From the NCBI GenBank assembly GCA_963741625.1, contig CAVUIT010000002.1, positions 124,001 to 188,000 on the forward strand: DNA of 64,000 nucleotides, written 5' to 3'. Position 1 is the first letter of the stretch. Every line of letters starts with the position of its first letter. The position numbers were made by a program, and so were the translations under genes. The DNA comes from CAWBBA01 sp963741625 (lineage in GTDB: Bacteria > Desulfobacterota > Desulfomonilia > Desulfomonilales > Desulfomonilaceae). Positions 38,445 through 48,008 of the stretch are shown here, piece after piece. The notes beneath the pieces were generated by a model, which was given only the letters and a program-made list of their open reading frames with translations, did no database searches and had not been told where the DNA came from.

Positions 38445-38921
38445 TCATTTTGGTCCGAGAAGCTGCCGGGTCCGATAGACCACCGGCCTGATTACACGAA
38501 AGACATTGATCTCGCACTTTGTCGTCGGCAACAAAACCGGTTTGATTGCCCCCACGTCTACTTCTTTGGAATCGTCTTTATTTCTCAGGAAGATCCTCGT
38601 CAACTGATTATCCGCAATAAAACAGAAGAGTTCCTGGGCCTCGTTTTCAATCCAATCCACGACGTTCTTGTCGTGAGCTTCAAGCCGCGTGCCGAGAATT
38701 GCTTCCGCATATGTCGCGGCCTTATGTGACTCCACCCCCACATGAGCGATTGCCTGAGCCAACTTACATACGACAATATCTGCCACGAGAAATCGGGGGC
38801 TCTTGTGACCCTCTTGTGCAGGCTTAAGTAACCCGTCAGCCAAAATCTGCGTCAATTCCGCCTTGTCGTTGAGGTCCAAAAGGTGCGCCGCATCATCCGC
38901 GCCTACCAGCTTTGAGAACAT
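38445..38921 (-). CDS. hypothetical protein
   Basis: 158 residues, soluble. The N-terminus (SKLVGADDAAHLLDLNDKAE) has the look of a helix-turn-helix or excisionase-type helix pair, and the rest is mixed alpha/beta with no motif I recognise. It faces the exported protein gene convergently (39-bp gap). No operon partner. The function cannot be inferred. Confidence 0.6.
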   Translation of the reverse strand: MFSKLVGADDAAHLLDLNDKAELTQILADGLLKPAQEGHKSPRFLVADIVVCKLAQAIAHVGVESHKAATYAEAILGTRLEAHDKNVVDWIENEAQELFCFIADNQLTRIFLRNKDDSKEVDVGAIKPVLLPTTKCEINVFRVIRPVVYRTRQLLGPK

Positions 38922-39198
38922 TTTCCCTCCACAATGACATAATGATCTCGGTGCGGATCATCGAATCGCCAGCAATTCATCATCCCGACGGCTCGAAGAG
39001 CTGCCCGGGATTTCAAGATCCGCCAGATCTACTATGGGGACACCCCCACCGATAGCATTGTGATTTGCCGCGGTCAAGTTCGGATTGAGAAAAGAAGTGG
39101 GCAGTCGGTTACGTGCGGGAATCACTGGATCTGTATCATTGCCAGAAGTAGAATCCCGCGTTCCGTGGGAAAGCAATCTCAGCTTTCGTGCGACAATC

Positions 39199-39225
39199 GT
39201 CATTCCGGCGCACGCCGGAATCCAG
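39199..39225. repeat. REP-like palindrome
   Basis: GTCATTCCGGCGCACGCCGG followed by AATCCAG. Same family as 26329-26404. Confidence 0.7.
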
Positions 39226-39331
39226 TCTGGAGCGCGGATCAAGTCCGGGGTGACGGTGTCGTTGCTTCGCTCCGCTCGCAATCTTTCGCGGCCGTAACCG
39301 ATTGTTTAAGTAAAGAAATGAGCATTCAGCT

Positions 39332-39390
39332 GCGTGGGGCAGGCTTCCCAGTCTGCCGGGTCCTCAACTTGGTCGATGGCAGGCTGGAAG
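39332..39390. repeat. palindromic repeat (GTGGGGCAGGCTTCCCAGTC type)
   Basis: A degenerate member of the element family at 26548-26615, with arms GCAGGCTTCCCAGTCTGC and GGCAGGCTGGAAG. Confidence 0.6.
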
Positions 39391-39652
39391 AAACTGTCTC
39401 GAAATTGCTGAGTGAGAGGAAAACGTCTCACGATATTCTGACTCCCGGCAATAAATTACCGGGCTACTATCCAGCGTCCCCACGGGACGACAAGGATTTG
39501 AGCCTCGTAGGGGCGATTGAAAGTAGCCCGGTTGCTTCAGCCCCGGTTTAACATGGTGGGACGTTTCCACGCCCCAGGTAGGTTTTGAGACAGTTTCGGA
39601 AAGGCTGCATCATGGTGTCATGACACATTCCCTTTGAAAACTGGATGGCGAC

Positions 39653-40360
39653 CTATTTTTGTTTCTTGTTCTTGCCGTTTACTTTGGCTTGTGGTTTTGG
39701 CTTTTTGGCCTGCTTCGGGGGTGGGGCTTTCACAGCCGTGGGTTTCACGGCCGCGGGCTTCACTGTCGGAGGCTTGGGTAGCGGCGGCTCGGTTATGTGC
39801 ATCTTCTCAAGTTGATTACTGAACGCCTTATAAGTGGCCGCATATTCGCCCGCCTGCTCCCGGATCATGTCCAGGGTCCCGCGAGTTTCAAGAAAAGACT
39901 GAAGGGATCGCAGTTCCTCCGCCATGTCGATCTTCCATGGAGAATTGGGGTCCTTTCGGACCAGGCGGACTAGTCTCAGTCCTCCCTTGAGTGTTCTTAG
40001 CTGCAGCAGAGCGGACAGTTCTTCCGATTTCATGACCACCGGTGCGGCCGTGGGATCCAGGGCGTTAAGGAGCGCCAAAGATTCCGGCGGCTGTTGCAGT
40101 TTATGTTCCGCAGCCAATTCCAGGGCCAGCCTTCTTGAATCATTGGAGAGGAGCGAGCGAGCCTCATCCAAGTTTTGAGTCTTCATACGGTCCCGGTAGA
40201 GTACGAAGACGGCCTCGGGTTGGTTAGGGACAAGCTGGCAACCGCAAAGGATCACTGCAAGTGCGGCAAAAGCCCAAATAGGACGCACTAATCCACCCAA
40301 TCCGGTTTTCTGGAGCCGGTTTCCGTCTCCTTTAGCGCGCTGTGTGCTGTGGCGGGCCAT
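39653..40360 (-). CDS. putative lipoprotein with Pro/Lys-rich tail
   Basis: The mature part begins at a lipobox (FAALAVILCGC), so the protein should be lipid-anchored. A helical domain (about 55-185) precedes a low-complexity tail rich in Pro, Ala, Lys (KPPTVKPAAVKPTAVKAPPP). ATG 40360 is given as start, but GTG 40288 would give a standard 17-residue lipoprotein signal (MRPIWAFAALAVILCGC), so the longer N-terminus is doubtful. The gene follows the two-component genes on the same strand and may share their transcript. Confidence 0.7.
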   Translation of the reverse strand: MARHSTQRAKGDGNRLQKTGLGGLVRPIWAFAALAVILCGCQLVPNQPEAVFVLYRDRMKTQNLDEARSLLSNDSRRLALELAAEHKLQQPPESLALLNALDPTAAPVVMKSEELSALLQLRTLKGGLRLVRLVRKDPNSPWKIDMAEELRSLQSFLETRGTLDMIREQAGEYAATYKAFSNQLEKMHITEPPLPKPPTVKPAAVKPTAVKAPPPKQAKKPKPQAKVNGKNKKQK

Positions 40361-40409
40361 AAATCTGATGCGGGCCGCCTCCTTCTTCCACTGCAATTGT
40401 GACTTAGAA

Positions 40410-41609
40410 TTATAGTGCCTCCGCACGATTCGTCAATTGACCGGCGAGTGCGGTTCCCCTATCAGCTTCAACGGATCGGCTAGCCTCAGTGCTTGCTTCT
40501 GAATCATTCCTGATATTGGACAAAGGGCCAGGAAACCAGGCCCTAAATACCGCTCCGCTTGGCTTATTGTCGCCGACTTCCAGAGTTCCTCCGTGGAGAT
40601 GCGCTATTTCTTTGCAGATGGACAAGCCCAGCCCTGTGCCGGTTTCCCCTTCCGTTCCCATATCGCGCGCGCGGTGAAAGCGTTGAAAGATTCTTTCGCG
40701 GTCTTCGGGTTTGATCCCTACGCCCGTATCCTCGACAGAAATTTCAACTCCCGGAGAGTCGTGTTTGAACGCAGCAGCGGTCGAGACTTTGAGCTTGCCC
40801 CCCCTCGGCGTGAACTTGATGGCGTTGTTAATGAGATTACCCACAAGCTGCGAAATCCTCGCTATATCACCCTCTATCTTTGGCAGGCCCTGTTGGAGCT
40901 TGCTATCGAGAGAGATCTCCTTGCGGGCAGCCAAACTGCCCAGCCTTTGAAGTGAGAGATTGACAGGAAGGTTGACGTCCACCGGGGAGCGACGGAAACC
41001 GGCCATGCCGGACTCAAGTCGCAGGAATTCCAGAAGGGAATTGATAAATGCAAGCTGATCCTTGGCGCACTGGTAAAGCGTTTCTATGTTGCGCGTCGCG
41101 TCGTGGTCGGGGTTCTTTTTGAGCAGCTCGATGGTGCCGAGCAATGTCTGAAATGGCGCCCGCACATCGTGCGAAAGCACGGACAAGAGTTCAGCCTGAC
41201 GCCGGTTGGTCTCTTCTGCCTGCCTCCGCAGCCGATTGCGTTCAACCAGATTCAGGATCATTAAGACAATTTTTCTCGGGTCCAGCCCCAGCAGTTCCCT
41301 CTTTTCCAGGTAACCGTCGGCTCCGGCCCTGAACGCTTCGTTCCACGCATCCACACTTTCCATGGACGAACTTATGATTACCGTGCAGTGAGGATCACGT
41401 TCTTTCACTTCACGGCAAATTTCTATCCCGTTCCCGTCCGGGAATACAATATCCAGTAGTATGGCATCATAGCCTTTCTGGGCTGATTCCCGTGCAGCCC
41501 GCGCGGTGGCAGCCTGTTCAAAGTGAAACGTATCCCCCAGCATCATAAGGACTTTGCGGCGGATTATGTCCTCGTCGTCTGCCAACAGCACGTTTAGACG
41601 GTTCTTCAT
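40410..41609 (-). CDS. response regulator-histidine kinase hybrid
   Basis: 399 residues. A receiver domain comes first (about 5-125: LADDE acidic pair, Asp53 in AILLDIVFPDG, Lys in LEKREL), then a HisKA helix pair with the H-box LSVLSHDVRAPF and a HATPase domain (N-box LINNAIKFTP, G1 DTGVGIKPED, G2 GTGLGLSI). No membrane segment, so it is a soluble kinase whose own receiver probably gates it. The start ATG immediately follows the stop of the upstream kinase (TAAATG), so the two work as a pair. Confidence 0.93.
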   Translation of the reverse strand: MKNRLNVLLADDEDIIRRKVLMMLGDTFHFEQAATARAARESAQKGYDAILLDIVFPDGNGIEICREVKERDPHCTVIISSSMESVDAWNEAFRAGADGYLEKRELLGLDPRKIVLMILNLVERNRLRRQAEETNRRQAELLSVLSHDVRAPFQTLLGTIELLKKNPDHDATRNIETLYQCAKDQLAFINSLLEFLRLESGMAGFRRSPVDVNLPVNLSLQRLGSLAARKEISLDSKLQQGLPKIEGDIARISQLVGNLINNAIKFTPRGGKLKVSTAAAFKHDSPGVEISVEDTGVGIKPEDRERIFQRFHRARDMGTEGETGTGLGLSICKEIAHLHGGTLEVGDNKPSGAVFRAWFPGPLSNIRNDSEASTEASRSVEADRGTALAGQLTNRAEAL

Positions 41610-43559
41610 TTACGCCTCCGTCAAGAGCGGCAACCAAAGCGTGAATGTGGCCCCATTGCCGACCTTGCTTTTCACATCTATCCTGCCTCCGTGGGCCGCC
41701 GCTATCCTTCGAGCGAGATAAAGGCCTCTGCCCGTCCCGCCTGTGGTAAACCCCAACTGAAAGATCTTCCCAAGATTCTCGGGCGGAATGCCGGGGCCGC
41801 TGTCTTCAACTCGGACGAAAGCTTCAAAATTTGCCTCTCCGATGGAGACTTTGATTTCTTTCCCCTTGCGAGAGAATTTGACGGCGTTTCGGAGGATGTT
41901 GTCCAGTGCCCTGACCAGGAACCGCTCTTCCCCCATCACTTGAATGCCGGACGTGTGAAGGTGATTGGACCTCACTGTCACGCCTCTTGTCGCCGCGGCG
42001 TCACGGTAATCTGTGACGCATTTGTCCACCACCAAGTTCAAGTTTACCGTTGATGGACGTATGTGAAACGAGTCGGAGTGGAGACGTATGAAATCGATTC
42101 GTTCTTCAAGCATAGTGAACAGTTCCACTCGCTTAGCTTCAACCTGCTCCAGGAATTCCATTCCCTCCTCAGTTCGCCCCTCATTGATGAACTGCTTTAC
42201 GCTGCCTAGGCCCACTCCCATGACGTCCAGTGCGGCCTTAAGCTCGTGGCGATACAGTTTTCCGATCTCGTTATCGATCAAGTGTTGGTCGGTCGTATCG
42301 CGCAAGAGTATAACCTGAGGACCTAGTTCCACCTCGAACCGTTTTCCACCGCTTTCGATCACGGCGCGATCCCCGAAGATTTCTGCACGATCCTCATCCT
42401 CCCTGATCGAGGCCCTGATTCGGGAAAGCATTCCCTCTCTTGAGTAACTGCGCAGAGCATCCTCAAGCGATCCCGCGCCAAAGAGACGCTCCCGCAGCAA
42501 CCGGTTCTCGTTCAACATAGATTCCGCAGCACGGTTCACGTAGTACAGAAGGCCCGTGCGATCCACGCAGATGATACCGTCAGGCACCATCTCCAGGGCC
42601 TGTCTGTCAAGCTCGCTGTTGCGGACTTTCCGCTCGTGGTCTTCCCTTAGCCGGTCAGCTCGCCGGCGGTGGACCGATTCCTTCGCCAGGGGATAGGACT
42701 CGTATAGGAACTTCTTAACGACAGCCTGCTTAGAAGGGTCGGTTGAAAGCATAAAACCGCCGTTGGCGGCATCTACCACCATCGCGAGCCTTAGCCGATC
42801 AAAGAAGAGTTGGTCTGTTTGACTGAGCCAAAGTGAGCGCCACTCTTTATCGGTTAGGGGCACGTAGAACGACGACGCCAGATAGACTGTCCGGGTTAAA
42901 GAAGAGAGTTCCTTCATGTCGTGGACCGAACGCACCAGTTGATGGAAATCTATGTATCCGGGATTCGGTCCGCGGTTCGCGTCGAGGCTGCGACCGGGTA
43001 TCGCGGGCCGCCACTGGTTAAGGATCTGGACACTCGGATAACTCGATTGCAAAGAGCGCACCAGATCAGGAGACACCACTGAATCAAGGAGCCTGAGAAT
43101 GCAGAGTCTCGAGGTGGCCCGGAGTTCTTCCGGCACATCCCGGCGAGTGAGAAAACGCTCTATGAGAAATGGCACGGACAGAGCAGGATCGGTCTCCTTC
43201 AACAGCAGGATCTGAAGGAAGCCCATTTCCGGTGAGGGATAATCCCTGAAGAGTTCATCGGTATTCCCTCTAGCCTGCCGGTATGCCCACAGACACGATG
43301 GCGTGAGAAACCCTCTCTGCAGAACAGTGTTCCGCAACATCACCCGCTGGGAAGACGCGGCCCACCTGACAGCGGCCTGCACAGCCACGTTCTGGTATGA
43401 GGCCTCTCCCTTTTCCAGAAATTCCAGCAGAAATGAAAACGCTTCGTCGGTGAAATGTGGATGATGGGAAGGGTTGGGCTCGAACAGTCCCTTGAACCGT
43501 GACAGCAAACTCTCGACCGGAGTGCGCTTCTCCAGTTGCATAAGAAACTTCTTTAACAT
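41610..43559 (-). CDS. soluble sensor histidine kinase
   Basis: 649 residues. Residues 1-330 are helical and repeat-like (HEAT-type appearance) with no membrane span. A PAS domain follows (about 335-430: MVPDGIICVDRTGLLYYVNR). The dimerization helix carries LYRHELKAALDVMGVGLG, with His as likely phospho-acceptor, then the HATPase (N-box ILRNAVKFSRKGKE, DSGPGIPPEN, TGGTGRGLYLARR). It probably phosphorylates the receiver of the adjacent hybrid. The input signal is not evident. Confidence 0.9.
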   Translation of the reverse strand: MLKKFLMQLEKRTPVESLLSRFKGLFEPNPSHHPHFTDEAFSFLLEFLEKGEASYQNVAVQAAVRWAASSQRVMLRNTVLQRGFLTPSCLWAYRQARGNTDELFRDYPSPEMGFLQILLLKETDPALSVPFLIERFLTRRDVPEELRATSRLCILRLLDSVVSPDLVRSLQSSYPSVQILNQWRPAIPGRSLDANRGPNPGYIDFHQLVRSVHDMKELSSLTRTVYLASSFYVPLTDKEWRSLWLSQTDQLFFDRLRLAMVVDAANGGFMLSTDPSKQAVVKKFLYESYPLAKESVHRRRADRLREDHERKVRNSELDRQALEMVPDGIICVDRTGLLYYVNRAAESMLNENRLLRERLFGAGSLEDALRSYSREGMLSRIRASIREDEDRAEIFGDRAVIESGGKRFEVELGPQVILLRDTTDQHLIDNEIGKLYRHELKAALDVMGVGLGSVKQFINEGRTEEGMEFLEQVEAKRVELFTMLEERIDFIRLHSDSFHIRPSTVNLNLVVDKCVTDYRDAAATRGVTVRSNHLHTSGIQVMGEERFLVRALDNILRNAVKFSRKGKEIKVSIGEANFEAFVRVEDSGPGIPPENLGKIFQLGFTTGGTGRGLYLARRIAAAHGGRIDVKSKVGNGATFTLWLPLLTEA

Positions 43560-43937
43560 ATTTGACTAATTATTCGATATTACGCATGAATGTCAAGAAT
43601 TATACGCAAGAAAAGGCTGATGAAGAGATGCAGTAGATGTGAGGGAATCGAAAACTCAAGTTGGCTCGATGTTCGCTGTTCAGGATACATACTAAGAATG
43701 GCTCTTTGTCATGCGATTACGCGATGGCTGTAGGGGCAGACGCTCGGGCACTGTCCAAGAATCTCCTCCAGAGTGATTCTTGGCGTAGGGGCGCCGCTCG
43801 CTGCGCCCTCATTTCGGGCGGTTCGAGAACCGCGACGTACAAGACCTGGGTAATTTCCTCGCTGAATTCCCAGTTTTGAGACAGTCTCCTCGCGTGACTG
43901 CATCTACTGAGCTTTACGGTTTGGTAAGCGAACTCGC
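43560..43937. other. intergenic region
   Basis: No gene is seen. An AT-rich stretch at 43560-43610 could be the kinase promoter. A small hairpin AAGAATC...GATTCTT lies at 43759-43781. Confidence 0.45.
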
Positions 43938-44357
43938 CTAACATGTTGTTTTCATGGCGAGGGCGCAGCGAAGCTCTTTGAGGATCTCAGGCCGGATCTT
44001 TGCTATTTCATCTCTCCACTGACTGATTTTTTCGATCACTTCTTTTTCCCACGGTAACCAATTGCATGCATCTTTGCTTCTTATCGACTTCTCCAAATCA
44101 TGGGGGATCGGGGGAGTGAGAATACTGCTGAAACGTTGAAAAATACTCTTAACTAGGCGGTTACGCTCAGTTACCTGCTTTCTCGAAAGACTCAACTCTC
44201 CCGTAATAGGGAGATCCTTGGGGATTAGGTCCAAACTTTCCAGATCCCACCCGTTCTTCTTGGCGATGGTGATTACGGTTTTCACGTAATCGTAATTTGC
44301 CCCACCGAGTTGTTTAGAACGTGCCTCACAGCGACCAGCAGGCGTTCCCTTAACCAT
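43938..44357 (-). CDS. hypothetical protein
   Basis: 139 residues, basic, helical and soluble (VKTVITIAKKNGWDLESLDL, LVKSIFQRFSSILTPPIPHD, WEKEVIEKISQWRDEIAKIR). Three cysteines near the ends. I do not recognise it. Isolated; the region upstream (44358-44734) separates it from the divergent metY gene. Confidence 0.55.
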   Translation of the reverse strand: MVKGTPAGRCEARSKQLGGANYDYVKTVITIAKKNGWDLESLDLIPKDLPITGELSLSRKQVTERNRLVKSIFQRFSSILTPPIPHDLEKSIRSKDACNWLPWEKEVIEKISQWRDEIAKIRPEILKELRCALAMKTTC

Positions 44358-44734
44358 AATCTACCCCCGATTTCACATTAGAATCTGGTACACAGGAACC
44401 AACGAGAGGCTGAACAGGCAGATTCACGCGCGCCGGCAAAAGAACAAATTCCGCCTGTCATCATCCCGAGTTACGGCTAATTCACCGTAATCACGACGTT
44501 CCCTATAATGGGGAACCAGGGCCATGTCAAGCTTTTTTGCGCGTAACTTGGCGAATTATTTGGACAACTCATTAGACTACCATGTTTTGATTTTACGTAA
44601 TGATGTTGCTATATTACGAAACTGTCGCTCTTTCCGTGGGAAAATTTGCCCTCGGCAGTTGCCAATAGTTTGTTATTGGGGTACGTGAAAACTTACAATT
44701 GATATTGTGCCTCTAAAACTGACAGGAGGTCGGT
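44358..44734. other. AT-rich promoter region upstream of metY
   Basis: No gene. The sequence is clearly AT-rich from 44540 on, including CGTAAT...ATTACG arms at 44595-44617, a possible regulator site. I could not identify an S-box or other known riboswitch. Confidence 0.4.
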
Positions 44735-46033
44735 ATGGTAGAATCCCCCGATCCCGAATACAGATTTGATACCCTCGCCATTCACGCGGGCCAGGAACCC
44801 GACCCGGTAACGTTGGCTAGAGCGGTCCCAATACATCGAACCGCCTCGTACGTCTTCAAAGATGCCCAACATGCATCGGCCCTGTTCTCATTGAAGGAAC
44901 TGGGCAACATATACACCCGGCTTATGAACCCGACCACGGACGTCCTTGAGAAAAGAATGGCCGCGCTGGAATCCGGGGTCGGCGCACTTGCCGTTGCTTC
45001 CGGGACCAGTGCTATTTTCAATTCACTCATCAACCTCATGGAAGCGGGCGATGAGTTAGTTTCCGCACGCAACCTTTACGGCGGGACGTACACCATGTTC
45101 AACGATATCCTCCCCCACCTGGGCATTACTGCACGATTTGTCGATCATCGAGATACGCAGAAATTCCGTGAGGCAGTAAACTCGAAGACCAGGGCGATTT
45201 TCCTGGAGACCATCGGCAATCCCAAATTGGGCGTGCCGGACTTCGACGAAATCGCGCGTATCGCACAGGAAGCGCATGTCCCCCTGATCGTGGACTCCAC
45301 ATTTACACCCCCATGCATCTTCAGACCCATCGAGCATGGCGCTGATGTGGTGGTTCATTCCCTGACCAAGTGGATCGGCGGACACGGCACTGGCATTGGA
45401 GGTGTCGTTGTCGATGCAGGAAAATTTGATTGGACTGATTCAAAGTTTGGACTTTTTGCCAAACCGGAACCCTCGTATGGGGGAATGCGGTTCGGTTACG
45501 ACCTCGGGGAACTCCAGACGATGGCTTATATCCTGCGGATGCGGCTGGTGCCTCTGAGAAATCTGGGAGCCTGCATCAGCCCGGACAATTCATGGATGTT
45601 CTTGCAGGGTCTGGAGACGCTCTCCCTGAGGATGGAACGGCATTGCTCCAACTCGCTGGCGGTGGCTCAATTCCTGAAGCAGCACCCTCGCGTTGCCTGG
45701 GTTCGCTATCCGGGGCTCGCGGCAGATCCATCGTACGATATGGTCAAGCGCTATTTTCTCAAGGGAATGGGAGGCGGAGTGGTCGTCTTCGGAATCAAGG
45801 AAAACGGTGCCGCAGCCGAAGAGTTCATAAACCGGCTACGATTGTTTTCTCATCTGGCGAATGTTGGCGACGCGAAAAGTCTCGCTATTCATCCTGCTAG
45901 TACGACTCATTCTCAGCTCTCGCGAGAGCAACAGATTGCGGCAGGACTGCCCCCGGACCTCATCAGACTGTCCGTGGGCATCGAGGACATCGACGACATT
46001 ATGCAGGACTTGGATCAGGCTCTGACTGACTGA
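44735..46033 (+). CDS. metY: O-acetylhomoserine sulfhydrylase-type PLP enzyme
   Basis: 432 residues, ATG with ACAGGAGGT upstream. Cys/Met-metabolism PLP family: ALESGVGALAVASGTSAIF, DSTFTPPCIFRPIEHGADVV, and the PLP Lys in VHSLTKWIGGHGTGIGG. The length (longer than cystathionine synthases) and RLMNPTTDVLEKRMAALE favour O-acetylhomoserine sulfhydrylase, which makes homocysteine from sulfide. Cystathionine or other transsulfuration roles are less likely but not excluded. Stands alone with its own promoter region. Confidence 0.9.
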   Translation: MVESPDPEYRFDTLAIHAGQEPDPVTLARAVPIHRTASYVFKDAQHASALFSLKELGNIYTRLMNPTTDVLEKRMAALESGVGALAVASGTSAIFNSLINLMEAGDELVSARNLYGGTYTMFNDILPHLGITARFVDHRDTQKFREAVNSKTRAIFLETIGNPKLGVPDFDEIARIAQEAHVPLIVDSTFTPPCIFRPIEHGADVVVHSLTKWIGGHGTGIGGVVVDAGKFDWTDSKFGLFAKPEPSYGGMRFGYDLGELQTMAYILRMRLVPLRNLGACISPDNSWMFLQGLETLSLRMERHCSNSLAVAQFLKQHPRVAWVRYPGLAADPSYDMVKRYFLKGMGGGVVVFGIKENGAAAEEFINRLRLFSHLANVGDAKSLAIHPASTTHSQLSREQQIAAGLPPDLIRLSVGIEDIDDIMQDLDQALTD

Positions 46034-46062
46034 GTGCGTTACACAATTATGGCGCCATCTGC

Positions 46063-46130
46063 TCAGTAGGACCGGCATCCTGCCGGTCAGCGAGAAAAAG
46101 GAAAGACCGGCAAGATGCCGGTCCTACTGA
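46063..46130. repeat. palindromic repeat (TAGGACCGGCATCCTGCCGG type)
   Basis: Near-perfect inverted repeat with an internal spacer, similar to 56408-56475. The long arms give TAGGACCGGCATCCTGCCGG and the mirror image GCCGGTCCTA. Confidence 0.8.
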
Positions 46131-46251
46131 TCGTTTCCGAAACAGGCTGGGTGGCACACTCGTGTCGTATACAGAGGCGACCTGTGAAAACGAGTGACCG
46201 AATACGAGAAATAAAGTACATAGACCGCCCTTACGCCAAGTTGAATCCCTG

Positions 46252-46563
46252 TCAGTGTTTGTGAGAATGCTCGTGGCCGTGCCCGTGTTCATGAGCATGG
46301 CCGTGCGACGGCCTCGTGCTCGGAAGCCTGAAACCCCTTCTCCCGGTGCGCTCAGCCCGGCCAAAGCAGTCTCGAATTCTTCGTTTGCAGCCTCAATCAA
46401 GCTTCACCCCGCGACGTATCTTTTCGGATGCCGAATGAAAGCCGTCTCTTTGGAGGATTTGAGCGACTTCATTGTAACCCTTTACATGCTCCAAATTGTG
46501 TTCAATCCAGTGTATCAAGCGGACCCTGCTCTTCTCGATATCATCCATGGAAACCCCCTTCAT
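46252..46563 (-). pseudogene. small protein with His-rich metal-binding tail, frameshifted
   Basis: From ATG 46563 or 46548: DDIEKSRVRLIHWIEHNLEH, then VKGYNEVAQILQRDGFHSAS. After a shift near 46400 the frame reads IEAANEEFETALAGLSAPGE. The end, in the first frame, is GHAHEHGHGHEHSHKH with the stop at 46252-46254. It resembles small archaeal and bacterial proteins (DUF8180-like) with a helical domain and a His tail that could bind Ni, Zn or Cu. Whether the indels are real is open. Confidence 0.62.
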
Positions 46564-46648
46564 TGCTTCTCCAGGCGTCTTCACACAAACGATAGGGTGG
46601 GAATGTGTTGTTGTCAACGCCGCCGCGGCCGGGTTAGGAATATCAACG

Positions 46649-47491
46649 CTATTTATCAGAGGCCATTTTCAGGAAATTGGCAAGGATTTGCCTGCCGTCG
46701 CATAGACCTGCTGCCGGCCCGTTTCCCTTGTCGGGGCATCTCTCCGGATGGAAGGCCACTCCGTAGACAGGTTTCTTAGGAATTCCCATCAATTGCGCCT
46801 CACATACTGCACTCTTCGCCAGGTTGATGAAGGGCTTGGGTACGATCTTGACCTCTTCGTAATGGCTTTCCATCACTGTAAACCTGTCGCATTTTTGGAC
46901 CAAGCCTTCAAAGATCGGGTCTTCTCCCAGGATCTGTATGACAACCTCGCCGCGTTCTGAAGCTGCGTCTTTTGGATAACGTTCGGGGAAGCTTCCTATA
47001 AAATTGGGATCGATAAAATCGACCCATCCGCCAAATGCTAGGGCCAGGAACTGATGGCCACCGCAAATGCCGAGTACTGGCGTTTTTCCCTGCAAGGCGA
47101 AATCTTTCACCAATTCTTTGGCCAATTCCAGCTTGTGGCCGGCGTCGCCGCTGTATTTGTACCACGGCGTGCTCTGTGGGCTCAAAATTACAAAGTCTAC
47201 GGCACTCGCGTCCAGATCTTTCCTGGTGAGATCAGCGAAATGAACGTACCTGAGAGTCACGTGGGTCTTCTTAAGAGAGGGGATCTCAGCTTGAAGCTCG
47301 TGAGTGAGCACATGCTGCAATTGACTGTGCCGGGAAGGATCCGGCGCTGCCAGTTCAAGATCCACCAACAAACCGTTCAATTTGTGTTCCCTGGTGTAGA
47401 TATAGAGAAGTATCAAGACGACGGCAAGGCAACAACCTAGAATAACGACCAGTTTTCTGCCGGGCCCACCGATGAGTTTGACTCGCGTCAT
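46649..47491 (-). CDS. membrane-anchored class I glutamine amidotransferase-like protein
   Basis: 280 residues. A basic start and one transmembrane helix (KLVVILGCCLAVVLILLYIY) tether the domain, most probably facing outside. The GATase class I core shows the nucleophile elbow LGICGGHQFLALAFGG (Cys) and AFHPERCP, with His and Glu forming the triad. No synthetase partner is fused or adjacent. Topology is unusual for glutaminases and suggests a peptidase or gamma-glutamyl hydrolase role; this is inference. Confidence 0.75.
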   Translation of the reverse strand: MTRVKLIGGPGRKLVVILGCCLAVVLILLYIYTREHKLNGLLVDLELAAPDPSRHSQLQHVLTHELQAEIPSLKKTHVTLRYVHFADLTRKDLDASAVDFVILSPQSTPWYKYSGDAGHKLELAKELVKDFALQGKTPVLGICGGHQFLALAFGGWVDFIDPNFIGSFPERYPKDAASERGEVVIQILGEDPIFEGLVQKCDRFTVMESHYEEVKIVPKPFINLAKSAVCEAQLMGIPKKPVYGVAFHPERCPDKGNGPAAGLCDGRQILANFLKMASDK

Positions 47492-47504
47492 GAGGTCAAT
47501 TGGA

Positions 47505-47915
47505 TCACCACATTCCGCCAGGAGGCATTCCCCACTGAGGATAGGGCCTTCTCAGGAATATCTGATACCTGCTCCCGTCAATCGCCCGTACGAGGCCCCT
47601 GATGGTCCCGTCACCGTACAAGTAACCTTGAAAGGTGTTCCCTTCCTTCTCTCCGAAGACGCAATTCTCGCGGATTTTGCCGATAATGTTGAATTTTGCC
47701 TTGCCAAGCCAATTCCCACCTTCGACTATACCCTCAAGATCTTCACCCCGCTGCTGGGTTATGGTGACGCTTCCCTCCGCGCCAAAGATGGTCCCCTGGG
47801 CCTTGCCTACCCAGGGCCCTCGAAGATCGTAGCTCTGTCCGAAGGCCGGCACGTTTGCAACAATACTCCACAGGACGACAGCGGTCGCCAAAATGAACAA
47901 CGATGATCTCTTCAT
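47505..47915 (-). CDS. exported hypothetical protein
   Basis: About 136 residues from ATG 47915. Signal peptide (SLFILATAVVLWSIVANVPA, cleavage near AFGQ) and a small beta-rich domain (YDLRGPWVGKAQGTIFGAEG, NWLGKAKFNIIGKIRENCVF). The C-terminus is Pro/Gly/Met-rich (PQWGMPPGGMW). No family recognised. It lies 13 nt upstream of the amidotransferase gene, so the two are probably co-transcribed. Confidence 0.72.
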   Translation of the reverse strand: MKRSSLFILATAVVLWSIVANVPAFGQSYDLRGPWVGKAQGTIFGAEGSVTITQQRGEDLEGIVEGGNWLGKAKFNIIGKIRENCVFGEKEGNTFQGYLYGDGTIRGLVRAIDGSRYQIFLRRPYPQWGMPPGGMW

Positions 47916-48008
47916 AATGAAGGATTTTACCACATCAGGCTGAAAAATGACACCGAAATCCTGCTCGACAGCAGCGATTAGAGCCTCCAGGGTCCGGAAA
48001 CTCTGTGA

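Larger units (their letters stand above)
38922..39652. other. region of repeats without a confident gene
   Basis: Contains a REP-like half at 39199-39225 and a palindromic element at 39332-39390. On the minus strand 38958-39120 reads ANHNAIGGGVPIVDLADLEI, possibly the degraded end of a gene, but no start or family is visible. Confidence 0.45.

Noticed and set aside
38958..39281. Minus-strand frame of 107 codons
   Set aside because: Upper part overlaps REP sequence and contains translated repeat; only the last third looks protein-like.
46393..46400. TGA after KLD in the His-rich protein as selenocysteine
   Set aside because: The sense continues in another frame (IEAANEEFE), so this is an indel, not a recoded codon.
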